Program-made: the position numbers and the translations under genes
Source of the DNA: Tenacibaculum ovolyticum DSM 18103
GTDB taxonomy: Bacteria > Bacteroidota > Bacteroidia > Flavobacteriales > Flavobacteriaceae
Reading direction: 5' to 3'
NCBI RefSeq assembly: GCF_000430545.1
Contig: NZ_AUMF01000009.1
Coordinates: 124,001-188,000 of the forward strand
DNA: 64,000 nucleotides
Shown here: piece by piece, positions 28,562-35,733 of the stretch
How positions within the stretch are numbered: the first letter of the stretch is position 1
How the letters are laid out: the number at the start of each line of letters is the position of its first letter
The notes under the pieces: generated by a model
The model's input: only the letters and a program-made list of their open reading frames with translations
The model's database searches: none
What the model was told of the DNA's origin: nothing

Positions 28562-28777
28562 TTAATCTCTAATTTTTCGCAAAATTTCTTCTAAACCATT
28601 TAATTGCATTTCGTATACCAGCCCCATCATTTTACCTAATTTTCCTTCAGGGAACCCTTTATTTTTATACCACACTAAATAATATTCAGGAATATCAACT
28701 AAGTAAACTCCTTTATATTTACCAAAGGGCATTCTCATTCTTGCAGTATCAATTAAAAACTGTTTATCTGGCAACAT
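28562..28777 (-). CDS. DUF3820 family protein
   Basis: This 71-aa cytoplasmic protein has the DUF3820 core 'MRMPFGKYKGVYLVDIPEYY' (MPFGKYKG is the family mark) and then 'WYKNKGFPEGKLGKMM'. The fold resembles the small exonuclease-associated PFGKHKG domain. Its role is not established. It is separated by terminators on both sides from its neighbours. Confidence 0.85.
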   Translation of the reverse strand: MLPDKQFLIDTARMRMPFGKYKGVYLVDIPEYYLVWYKNKGFPEGKLGKMMGLVYEMQLNGLEEILRKIRD

Positions 28778-28793
28778 ATTTTTGGTTATAAAA

Positions 28794-28818
28794 ACCCCCG
28801 CATTTAGCGGGGATTTTA
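28794..28818 (-). terminator. terminator of the saccharopine/alanine-dehydrogenase-like gene
   Basis: The arms CCCCGC (28796-28801) and GCGGGG (28807-28812) with loop ATTTA and A/T flanks make a compact GC-rich hairpin between the stop at 28822 and the DUF3820 start. Confidence 0.7.
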
Positions 28819-28821
28819 TTT

Positions 28822-30030
28822 TTATTCTTTTCCGTCTACGTAATCTTCCAAATATAAATATCGTTCGGTTAATTTCCCTTTATTTGTTGTCATTTTAGAT
28901 CTCTCTAAAATTCCATCTTTATCATTGTTATAAAAAGAAGGAATTACATGTTCTAAAAACATTTCTCCAAAGCCTTCACTAGCATCTTTTGGTAGCTCGC
29001 AAGGTAAATTATCAACAGCCATTACCGTAATTGCTTTTTCATCTCTAAAATCTACCTCATCTCCTGTTTTTGGGTTGTAGCCGTATATAGGATCTGCAAT
29101 TGTAGAAGAACGAATCGTAGAAGGAATAGGCCCGTTAACATCACAAGAAATATCTGCAATGTATTTTATTCTAAAACCGTCTTGTTTAGCATCTTCTTTT
29201 GTAAAAAAGTACGGAGCCCCGTCTCCATAAAAATGACCAGCTATAAAAAAGTCTGTTACTTTAGCATACGGCATAAAGTTACTTTCATATCCACTAGGGT
29301 CTTTATAAAAAGCGAATCTTTCTCCTACTTTACCATCTGTACGTTTATTATATTCCATAACATCAGCCATACAATATACTGGTTCAGAAAAATCAGCCGT
29401 TAAATACAATGCATCACTAATTTCTTTAATCTTTAAATGATCTAAAATTTCTTTTGCTCCATTGGCAACTTTACCTGTACCCGTAAGTAATATTTTAATA
29501 TTTGGTAAGGTTATTTTACTAAGTGCTGCTTTTACCGCATCTAAATCGTTAAGTGTTTCTACTTTTGGTAAATCAAATAATTCTTCTCGTAAACCTAAAG
29601 CTCTAAAACCATTGTATGCTCCTACCAAACCAGCGTAACGTCCAAAACCTATTAATCGTGCACCATTTTGTTTTATAATGGTTTCGTGGTCATACATTTC
29701 AATATTTTTTTCTAACATCGCTTTTAACAACTTACGATTGTATGGCTGTTTTTTTATGGTATGTGAAAAGAAAAAATATTTTTTTCCAGATATTAAAGCT
29801 TCTAACGGAACTTCTTTTACGCCCAACAACACGTCGCAATCAGAAACATCGTTTACCACCTCTATTCCTACATTTTTATATGCTTCATCTTTAAAAACAC
29901 GAATATCTGAACTTTCTACAACTATTTTTGCTGTTGGAAATTGTTGCTTAAATTCTTGAAGTTTTTCTGGTGAAAAAACCACTCTTCTATCTGGCGGGTT
30001 CTTGCGTTCTTTGATGATACCGAATTTCAT
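28822..30030 (-). CDS. NAD-dependent alanine/saccharopine dehydrogenase-like oxidoreductase
   Basis: The start is set at ATG 30030 (MKFGIIKERKNPPDRRVVFS); an in-frame TTG at 30057 would add nine residues. The 402-aa enzyme has the AlaDh/PNT N-terminal substrate domain ('GIIKERKNPPDRRV', 'VLLGVKEVP', 'FFFSHTIKKQ') and a Rossmann domain with 'ILLTGTGKVANGAKEIL' at about residues 200-216. 'IKYIADISCDVNGPIPST' is a typical lysine-forming saccharopine-dehydrogenase segment. Annotation is usually NAD(P)-dependent oxidoreductase or saccharopine dehydrogenase (L-lysine-forming). The reaction remains uncertain without structure comparison. Confidence 0.82.
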   Translation of the reverse strand: MKFGIIKERKNPPDRRVVFSPEKLQEFKQQFPTAKIVVESSDIRVFKDEAYKNVGIEVVNDVSDCDVLLGVKEVPLEALISGKKYFFFSHTIKKQPYNRKLLKAMLEKNIEMYDHETIIKQNGARLIGFGRYAGLVGAYNGFRALGLREELFDLPKVETLNDLDAVKAALSKITLPNIKILLTGTGKVANGAKEILDHLKIKEISDALYLTADFSEPVYCMADVMEYNKRTDGKVGERFAFYKDPSGYESNFMPYAKVTDFFIAGHFYGDGAPYFFTKEDAKQDGFRIKYIADISCDVNGPIPSTIRSSTIADPIYGYNPKTGDEVDFRDEKAITVMAVDNLPCELPKDASEGFGEMFLEHVIPSFYNNDKDGILERSKMTTNKGKLTERYLYLEDYVDGKE

Positions 30031-30116
30031 TCTTCTTTTTTGTATAAAATTAAACAAATTAACTACAATTGTTGTAAATTAATACAACGTAGGCGAAAAT
30101 ACTTGATTTAAAAGTA

Positions 30117-30144
30117 TTGTACAAATAGTATTTTCATATATTTG
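30117..30144 (+). promoter_or_regulatory. promoter upstream of tmRNA (TTG-N17-TATATTTG)
   Basis: TTG (30117-30119), a 17-base spacer and TATATTTG (30137-30144) match the Bacteroidetes sigma consensus exactly. Transcription would start near 30150, about 77 bases before the mature tmRNA 5' end. A second weaker candidate, TACTATTTG at 30201-30209 with TTG at 30179-30181, would start closer. Confidence 0.65.
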
Positions 30145-30226
30145 CTCCCCACAATTTTTAGGTTTTAAACAAATATATTGTAACTATTGTTTTTAAACTT
30201 TACTATTTGTGTTCTTTAACATATTT

Positions 30227-30620
30227 GGGGACGACTGGTTTTGACAGCGAGGCCAGCGATAATGTAAGCATACCGAGGAGTGAAGAGACAACTCGTTAAA
30301 CTTTTTTTCAACTTTTTAAACGGCGAGAATAACTACGCTTTAGCTGCTTAATCCGAATCATAGTAGGATTGGCCTAGGCACACAAGGTGTGCAAGCTTTA
30401 TGTCCACGGATAGCCTTGATTTACGGCGCTTCACTTTTGGATATCGTAAAAGTAAATATAGAAAACTTGAAACTTCGGCAGGTTTTTGAAACTAAAGAAG
30501 ATAAGCTATTAACAGAATGTTCTTAATCAGTTACTAGTCGAAAATTAAGAAAGAAATAAGTATGTAGAAAGCATTTGAACTGCTTGTTTGGACCCGGGTT
30601 CGATTCCCGGCGTCTCCACA
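30227..30620 (+). ncRNA. ssrA: transfer-messenger RNA (tmRNA)
   Basis: The 5' GGGGACG (30227-30233) pairs with 3' CGTCTCC (30611-30617) as the tRNA-like acceptor stem, and GGGTTCGATTCCC near 30596-30608 is the T arm. The mRNA-like part encodes the tag GENNYALAA followed by TAA (30322-30351), close to the ANDENYALAA tag of E. coli and typical of Bacteroidetes. The RNA rescues stalled ribosomes with SmpB. CCA is not fully encoded at the 3' end. A 15-bp terminator follows at once. Confidence 0.95.
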
Positions 30621-30656
30621 AAAAACCCTGTAAACATAAGTTTACAGGGTTTTTCA
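30621..30656 (+). terminator. terminator of tmRNA
   Basis: AAAAACCCTGTAAAC (30621-30635) and GTTTACAGGGTTTTT (30640-30654) are a perfect 15-bp stem with loop ATAA, directly after the tRNA-like 3' end. Confidence 0.9.
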
Positions 30657-30815
30657 TTTTAAGTTTTCAATTAAAAATAATTTAATTGTTTTAAACACAA
30701 TTATGAAACAGTGCATTTTTATAGTTAAAACTCCCCTATTACTTAATCTTCAAAAGAGTAACTAAATTCCATCGTAAAATATTTTTTTTACACTAAAAAA
30801 CTAGCTACAAATACA

Positions 30816-30838
30816 TACATTTGCTGCTCACAAATGTA
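30816..30838 (+). promoter_or_regulatory. palindromic operator overlapping the -7 box of the XRE-S24 repressor gene
   Basis: TACATTTG (30816-30823), seven bases, then CAAATGTA (30831-30838) form a perfect 8-bp inverted repeat. The left arm is itself a consensus TAnnTTTG -7 element, and the right arm ends five bases before the ATG at 30844. No TTG -33 box is evident. Binding of a repressor dimer here would directly block RNA polymerase, so autoregulation by the downstream gene is likely. Confidence 0.7.
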
Positions 30839-30843
30839 GCGAC

Positions 30844-31617
30844 ATGGAAAGTTTATCAAAAAACATCAAACATTTAAGAACTTTAAAAAAGCTAACTCAA
30901 GAGGCTTTAGCTGAAAAACTATCAGTAACGCGATCAAGAATAAGTTCTTACGAAGAAAATAGATCTTCACCAACGATTGAGTTTTTAATAGATTTTTCTA
31001 AATATTTTAAACTTCCTATTGATATTATTGTTAAAAATGATTTAACCAAAGCCAAAGATGTTTCTTTTATTGAGGTTGGTAACAAGCGAGTATTATTCCC
31101 AATAGCAATTGATGATAATAATGAAAATTTAATAGAAGTTGTACCTGCTAAAGCTTCTGCTGGTTATTTGCTAGGTTATGATGATCCTGAATATATAGAG
31201 CAACTAGAAAAAATAAAATTACCTTTTTTACCTACTGGTAAACACCGAGCTTTTCCTATAAAGGGAGATTCTATGCTACCAATGAAAGATGGTTCTTATT
31301 TAGTAGCTGAGTTTGTTGAGAACATAAAAGAAGCGAAAAGTGGTTATTCTTATATTGTAGTAACTAAAGATGATGGAATGACTTATAAAAGGTTAGAAAA
31401 TTTAGTTGAGGAAAAACAGTCTTTTTTATTAAAACCAGACAACACAAGTTATCAGCCTTATGAGGTTCCTGTTTCTGAAATATTAGAGTTATGGAAGTTT
31501 ACATGTAGTATTAATACACAAGAGTATGAAGAGCATGAATTAAAATTAAGTAGTATTATAAATATGTTTAATGAGTTGGGTGTAGAGTTAGAAGCGCTTA
31601 AAAAATCGATAGGGTAA
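30844..31617 (+). CDS. XRE-family repressor with C-terminal S24 (LexA-like) domain
   Basis: This 257-aa cytoplasmic regulator has an N-terminal helix-turn-helix at residues ~5-60 ('LTQEALAEKLSVTRSRISSY'). The S24 domain has a Ser/Lys pair as in LexA/CI: Ser143 in 'FPIKGDSMLPM' and Lys182 in 'DGMTYKRL'. A possible self-cleavage bond Ala106-Gly107 sits in 'KASAGYLLGY'. This suggests a repressor that can be inactivated by autocleavage, though many Bacteroidetes members are not proven to cleave. A perfect palindrome overlaps its own promoter. It is separated from and convergent with the T6SS cargo operon, so a regulatory link is only suggested by position. Confidence 0.88.
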   Translation: MESLSKNIKHLRTLKKLTQEALAEKLSVTRSRISSYEENRSSPTIEFLIDFSKYFKLPIDIIVKNDLTKAKDVSFIEVGNKRVLFPIAIDDNNENLIEVVPAKASAGYLLGYDDPEYIEQLEKIKLPFLPTGKHRAFPIKGDSMLPMKDGSYLVAEFVENIKEAKSGYSYIVVTKDDGMTYKRLENLVEEKQSFLLKPDNTSYQPYEVPVSEILELWKFTCSINTQEYEEHELKLSSIINMFNELGVELEALKKSIG

Positions 31618-31659
31618 TTTATATTACTATGCTACATGCCTTTTTAACTGTATTAAAAA

Positions 31660-31690
31660 CAGGATTAAATTATAAATAACTTAATCCTGA
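31660..31690. terminator. hairpin between the XRE-S24 gene and the convergent T6SS cargo operon
   Basis: CAGGATTAA (31660-31668) and TTAATCCTG (31681-31689) are exact reverse complements with a 12-base AT loop. It lacks a strong T-run, so it is a weak terminator candidate for either strand. Confidence 0.45.
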
Positions 31691-31751
31691 GTTTAAAAAT
31701 TTATACACTTTTATGATAGTGTTACATTTCTCATAAATAATTTATCATAAC

Positions 31752-32801
31752 TTATATAACACTTAAAGTTGCTCCTTTTTTCTTACGGTGAAAACGAAAA
31801 TCTAGTGTTACTATTTCGTCTGGATTTTCTTTATTACGCAAGCGAATAATACCTTCACCATCGCGTACATCACTTAAAATTCCTAATTTCCCATAACCTT
31901 GATATTCTAGAACAATCGTTTCTTCTGCTATTGGCAGCATTTCATAATTTTTATCTTCTAGTAAATTTATAAATTCCGCATTACGTTTTTCTTGTTCTTC
32001 TTTAGTTAAATAAAAAGCGTTACTTATTCTATTTTCTCTTAGTTTTACAGCTTCTAAATACGCTAAAACATCCCTTTTCGCTATAATTTTATACAACTCT
32101 TTATAAGCTAAAAGTAATTCGCTCTTTAATTTTTTTTCTTCTTGTTCTTCTTTTAAATTAATAGAATTTAACCAACCTTCTACCTCAAAAGGAACAGACG
32201 CTTCAAAAGTAGTACGCCATTCGTAAACAGGTAAGCCTTCGATTTTATGTGGTGGATTCTCCGCTCCTCTTATTTCTCCTTTATGATATTCTGACTCTCC
32301 AATACTTATACCTATTTCACCTCCCATTTTTTTATTGTAAGTTTGATTCCTTAAGTCATCAATAAAATAGTAAAAATTCATTGAAACAGTACCACCTCTA
32401 TTATTAAAAGCTAAAAGAGGATATTTTGGATACATTCGTAACTTAATTTCATGTACACCACTAAACATTAAATTTTGATTAATTGGCATAGCCCCTGTTA
32501 TACCTCCACCTCCTTTGGTTATTTCTCCCATCGTTCTAGACACCAAAACATCATTCACAAATAATTCATACTGACAATAAGAACTACGCAAATAAATGCG
32601 ATTTATTCTTTGTTCTTTTGTTTGTAAACTATCTATTTTTTTAGGGAATACATCTTTATCTGTAGTAGCCTTTTCTATTTTATTTTTTTGCTTCCAAAAA
32701 AACTGATTTTCAGTTAAATCCTCTGAAGTAATAACTTGAGCAGGTACCTTTTTACAACCAGTTAATAAACTAACGACTAGTATGATGCAATATCTTGTCA
32801 T
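31752..32801 (-). CDS. T6SS-cargo lipoprotein, paralogue family member 1 (unrecognised family)
   Basis: This 349-aa protein has a lipoprotein signal with lipobox LLTGC (Cys about residue 16). No database family is recognised. The first part is beta-rich with 'CQYELFVNDVLVSR' and 'INQNLMFSGVHEIKLRMYPKY', like a carbohydrate-binding-type sandwich. The second half is helical with 'VPFEVEGWLNSINLKEEQEE'. The end is a beta segment 'EYQGYGKLGILSDVRDGEG' and 'LDFRFHRKKKGATLSVI'. The adjacent gene is a near-copy and the 275-aa gene at 34898 is a diverged relative. It is the last gene of the cargo operon. Envelope anchoring and clustering behind effector genes suggest an immunity function; this is inference. 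Confidence 0.75.
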   Translation of the reverse strand: MTRYCIILVVSLLTGCKKVPAQVITSEDLTENQFFWKQKNKIEKATTDKDVFPKKIDSLQTKEQRINRIYLRSSYCQYELFVNDVLVSRTMGEITKGGGGITGAMPINQNLMFSGVHEIKLRMYPKYPLLAFNNRGGTVSMNFYYFIDDLRNQTYNKKMGGEIGISIGESEYHKGEIRGAENPPHKIEGLPVYEWRTTFEASVPFEVEGWLNSINLKEEQEEKKLKSELLLAYKELYKIIAKRDVLAYLEAVKLRENRISNAFYLTKEEQEKRNAEFINLLEDKNYEMLPIAEETIVLEYQGYGKLGILSDVRDGEGIIRLRNKENPDEIVTLDFRFHRKKKGATLSVI

Positions 32802-32832
32802 TCTATCTAATTTTTAAAAACATGTCCATAAC

Positions 32833-33879
32833 TTATATAACACTTAAAGGGGCTCCTTTTTCCTTACGGTGAAAACGAAAATCTAACGTAACCTCTTCGT
32901 CTTCGTCTTTTTTGTTTCGTAATCTAATAATACCTTCTCCATCACGCACATCACTTAAAATAGCTAATTTTCCATAACCTTGATATTCTAAAACAATCGC
33001 TTCTTCTGTTATTGGTAAAAGCTCATAGTTTTTATCTTCTAGTAAATTTATAAACTCAGCATTACGTTTTTCTTCTTCTTCTTTAGTTAAGTAAAAAGCT
33101 GTTTTTATTCTTTCTTCTCTTAGTTTTACAGCCTCTAAATACGCTGAAACATCCCTTTTCTCTATAATTTTAAACAACTCTTTATAAGCTAAAAGCAATT
33201 CGTTCTTTAATTTTTTTTCTTCTTGTTCTTCTTTTAAATTAACAGACTTTAACCAACCTTCTATCTCAAAAGGAACAGAAGCTTCAAAAGTTGTACGCCA
33301 TTCATATACTGGTAAACCTTCTAACTTATGTGGTGGATTATATTTTGTACGAGGCTCTCCCTCATAATCCGTATCTGAATTATCAATATTGATACCTGAT
33401 TCTCCTCCCATTTCCTTATTATAAATCCGACTATTCAAATCGTTTATAAAATAAAAAAATTCCATTTTAAAATAACTTCTTTGCCCTAAAGTCGTATCAC
33501 CATATTTAGGGTACATACGTATTTTTATCTCGTTTACACCACTAAATAAAACATGTTGATTAATTGGTGTTGCCCCTGTAGTTCCTCCACTTTTTGCTAT
33601 ATCTCCCATAAATCGTGAAGAGAGTACATCGTTTACAAATACTTCATATTGACAATTAGCACTATGTATATAAACTCTATTTCTCCTATACTCTACTGTA
33701 TTTAAGCTATCTGTTTTTTTAGGAAATAGTTTTTGTTCCTTATCTTTCTTTTCTTCAGTTTGTTTCGTTTGCCAAAAAACTTGGTTTTTAGTTAAATCTT
33801 CTGAAGTAACAACTTGAGATGGTACTTGTTTACAGTTAGTAAATAAGCTAACGATTAGTACGACGTAATATCTTATCAT
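32833..33879 (-). CDS. T6SS-cargo lipoprotein, paralogue family member 2 (unrecognised family)
   Basis: The start is set at ATG 33879 (MIRYYVVLIVSLFTNC), matching the start of the neighbouring copy; the frame can extend to a TTG at 33888. The lipobox is LFTNC. The protein (348 aa) is highly similar to the 31752-32801 product across its whole length, with shared blocks such as 'GLPVYEWRTTFEASVPFE' and 'AYKELFKIIEKRDVSAYLEA', and ends 'RKEKGAPLSVI'. The main differences lie at about residues 20-60 and 150-190, that is, on the mature N-terminus and one loop. This is a recent tandem duplication with divergence in limited regions, as expected for immunity proteins tracking different toxins. Confidence 0.75.
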   Translation of the reverse strand: MIRYYVVLIVSLFTNCKQVPSQVVTSEDLTKNQVFWQTKQTEEKKDKEQKLFPKKTDSLNTVEYRRNRVYIHSANCQYEVFVNDVLSSRFMGDIAKSGGTTGATPINQHVLFSGVNEIKIRMYPKYGDTTLGQRSYFKMEFFYFINDLNSRIYNKEMGGESGINIDNSDTDYEGEPRTKYNPPHKLEGLPVYEWRTTFEASVPFEIEGWLKSVNLKEEQEEKKLKNELLLAYKELFKIIEKRDVSAYLEAVKLREERIKTAFYLTKEEEEKRNAEFINLLEDKNYELLPITEEAIVLEYQGYGKLAILSDVRDGEGIIRLRNKKDEDEEVTLDFRFHRKEKGAPLSVI

Positions 33880-33890
33880 TCTATTCAATT

Positions 33891-34376
33891 TTAAAAAACA
33901 ATTAACTCATTTTTTAATACAGCTTCACTATAAAACGAATTTTGAGGTAAATTAGGATATGCCTTTGTATAAGTTAGTGCATACAACCTACTTTCTGTAC
34001 TCCATTCATATTTATACCCAAAATCATTCTCATATATTAATTTACTATCTCCATATAATTCATTTAACTTTTCAAAAATAGCTTCAACATCATCGGTATT
34101 CTCTTTCTTTACAGTATAACCTACAATACTACTTTCTTTACAAAATATAAAAGTTTCTCTACCTGAAACTAAGGGGTGTGAGAAAGCTGCATATGGTATT
34201 GTATAGTAAGAAAAATCACTATTACCTTCTTTATTAAAAGAAATCAATTCCTCTTCTGACCTTCCTATAATTTCATTTAAAATAACTTCTTTTTTAGAAC
34301 AAGCCAACGTTAAAGAACTAATTGACAACCCTGTAACTCCCAATATTGTGTTTTGTATAAATATTCTTCGTTTCAT
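33891..34376 (-). CDS. lipoprotein with twin-arginine-like signal, T6SS cargo operon
   Basis: This 161-aa protein begins 'MKRRIFIQNTILGVTGLSIS', which contains an RRxFI twin-arginine pattern, followed by the lipobox LTLAC (Cys about residue 26). The mature part is short and mixed alpha/beta ('GRETFIFCKESSIVGYTV', 'YGYKYEW'-like segment near residue 125). No family is recognised. It lies 4 bases after the 167-aa gene and about 11 bases before the next lipoprotein gene. The pair of a cytoplasmic 167-aa protein and this envelope lipoprotein inside the cargo operon fits accessory immunity or adaptor functions; this is inference. Confidence 0.65.
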   Translation of the reverse strand: MKRRIFIQNTILGVTGLSISSLTLACSKKEVILNEIIGRSEEELISFNKEGNSDFSYYTIPYAAFSHPLVSGRETFIFCKESSIVGYTVKKENTDDVEAIFEKLNELYGDSKLIYENDFGYKYEWSTESRLYALTYTKAYPNLPQNSFYSEAVLKNELIVF

Positions 34377-34380
34377 TGTT

Positions 34381-34884
34381 TTAATAAATAGATCCTATTT
34401 TTACTATTTCTTTATCTAAAATATAAAATTCCTGAGAAATAAATTTTTTTATTATTCTTATTACTTGATTTAAAGTATTATTCTTTGAATGAGTTAAATA
34501 ATTGGGATTTATTTTTTCGACAGGAGCACCAAAAAATATTGCAAAATTTGACATTCTTACTTTTACAGGCCTCATATACTCTATAGAAAACAGGATATCA
34601 TTTTCAGAAAAATCAGTGTCTTTTGCGAAATTAGGCACAATGTTAATTAGTTTCCTACTTTTTAGATGTTCTGTCTCTATACCAAAATACCAATAATCGT
34701 TGTATACATATCTTTCTTCTTCGCCTCTTAATCCGTAATTATGACTATAAAATATTTCCATTATATTATCATACCAACTTATTTCTTCGAATTTTTTTAT
34801 AACATCCTTTTCTTTATCTACTTTTATTTTTATCTCTTCCTTTTCAAAAGGAGATAAATACCTCACAAGTAAATTATTATTCAT
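34381..34884 (-). CDS. hypothetical cytoplasmic protein, T6SS cargo operon
   Basis: This 167-aa protein has no signal peptide and no TM segment. It is acidic to neutral, with a Tyr-rich middle ('HNYGLRGEEERYVYNDYWYF') and a C-terminal helix 'NTLNQVIRIIKKFISQEFY'. I do not recognise the family. The gene lies between the 275-aa paralogue and the twin-arginine-type lipoprotein with gaps of 13 and 4 bases, so it is part of the cargo operon. It could be a cytoplasmic immunity protein or a chaperone. Confidence 0.6.
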   Translation of the reverse strand: MNNNLLVRYLSPFEKEEIKIKVDKEKDVIKKFEEISWYDNIMEIFYSHNYGLRGEEERYVYNDYWYFGIETEHLKSRKLINIVPNFAKDTDFSENDILFSIEYMRPVKVRMSNFAIFFGAPVEKINPNYLTHSKNNTLNQVIRIIKKFISQEFYILDKEIVKIGSIY

Positions 34885-34897
34885 CTAACTTAAATTA

Positions 34898-35725
34898 TTA
34901 TATAATACTAAATCCTTTTTCTTCACTTCGCATATGTAACTTAACTTCTAATTCTATATTACTTTGATTCTCAATATTCGGACTCATATACTGTAAAGGT
35001 TCACTACCGTCTAATTTTATCAATCTAACTAATTTACCATACCCCATTATCTGTAATTTAAGTTCATCTTTCATAAGAGGCTCTACCTTAAGGTTTTGAC
35101 TAAAAAGACTAAGAGCACCTTCATAAAATTGTTTTTTTCGTTCTTCTGAAAAATAAAATGCCTGCTCTTGTAATTGCATTTTTTCTTTTGAAAGTTCTAA
35201 AAATTTAGAAACATTGTGTTCTGCTAAAACAGCATGTATCTGTTGATAATGACTAAAAACCTTTCTAAATAAAATTTCTTCTTTTATTTCTGTTAAATCT
35301 TGCGAATTCTGCCAACCATCCAATACATATGGAAGCTCAACTTCTATTTCTGTTTTTAGTTCAAAAATTGGGTAATTTATACCTTCACTTAATCCATTCC
35401 ATGGTGATTCTATTTTTGGATGAAATTTATGGCTAGTTTCTTTCCAACGACCAGGGCTTACATCTGACAAATAAAAATCCGCAAAAAAAGTTTCTTCTTC
35501 TGTTAAAGTTTTCTTATTTATTCTTGGCAACATAACAATTTTTACAGCATGCTTCCCAGACTCTAGAACCAACTGATTTATTGGTATATCTCCTCCAAAC
35601 CCCCCTTCCTTTGTTTCTTCTCCAAGCCAAGTTATGGCAGGTACATCATTAATATATATAATACCAGAACAATATATATGAGGATATATTGTATAATAAG
35701 GTTTTTCAAAATCGTGTAATTTCAT
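34898..35725 (-). CDS. diverged third member of the cargo-operon paralogue family, without lipobox
   Basis: This 275-aa protein starts 'MKLHDFEKPYYTIYPHIYCS' and has no signal peptide. Residues ~15-65 ('CSGIIYINDVPAITWLGEET', 'GDIPINQLVLESGKHAVKIV') align with 'CQYELFVNDVLVSRTMGEIT' and 'GAMPINQNLMFSGVHEIKLR' of the lipoproteins at 31752 and 32833. The later part aligns as well: 'ELPYVLDGWQNSQDLTEIKE', 'QIMGYGKLVRLIKLDGSEP', and the ending 'RSEEKGFSII' against 'RKKKGATLSVI'. It directly follows the 820-aa gene (8-base gap). As it lacks the membrane anchor it may act in the cytoplasm, for example as the effector's partner before export, while the lipoproteins act outside. That division is inference. 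Confidence 0.7.
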   Translation of the reverse strand: MKLHDFEKPYYTIYPHIYCSGIIYINDVPAITWLGEETKEGGFGGDIPINQLVLESGKHAVKIVMLPRINKKTLTEEETFFADFYLSDVSPGRWKETSHKFHPKIESPWNGLSEGINYPIFELKTEIEVELPYVLDGWQNSQDLTEIKEEILFRKVFSHYQQIHAVLAEHNVSKFLELSKEKMQLQEQAFYFSEERKKQFYEGALSLFSQNLKVEPLMKDELKLQIMGYGKLVRLIKLDGSEPLQYMSPNIENQSNIELEVKLHMRSEEKGFSII

Positions 35726-35733
35726 TTTATCTT

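Noticed and set aside
30064..30076. Small inverted repeat TACAA-TTG-TTGTA before the saccharopine-dehydrogenase-like gene
   Set aside because: Arms of five bases in very AT-rich DNA are expected by chance; no matching regulator is evident.
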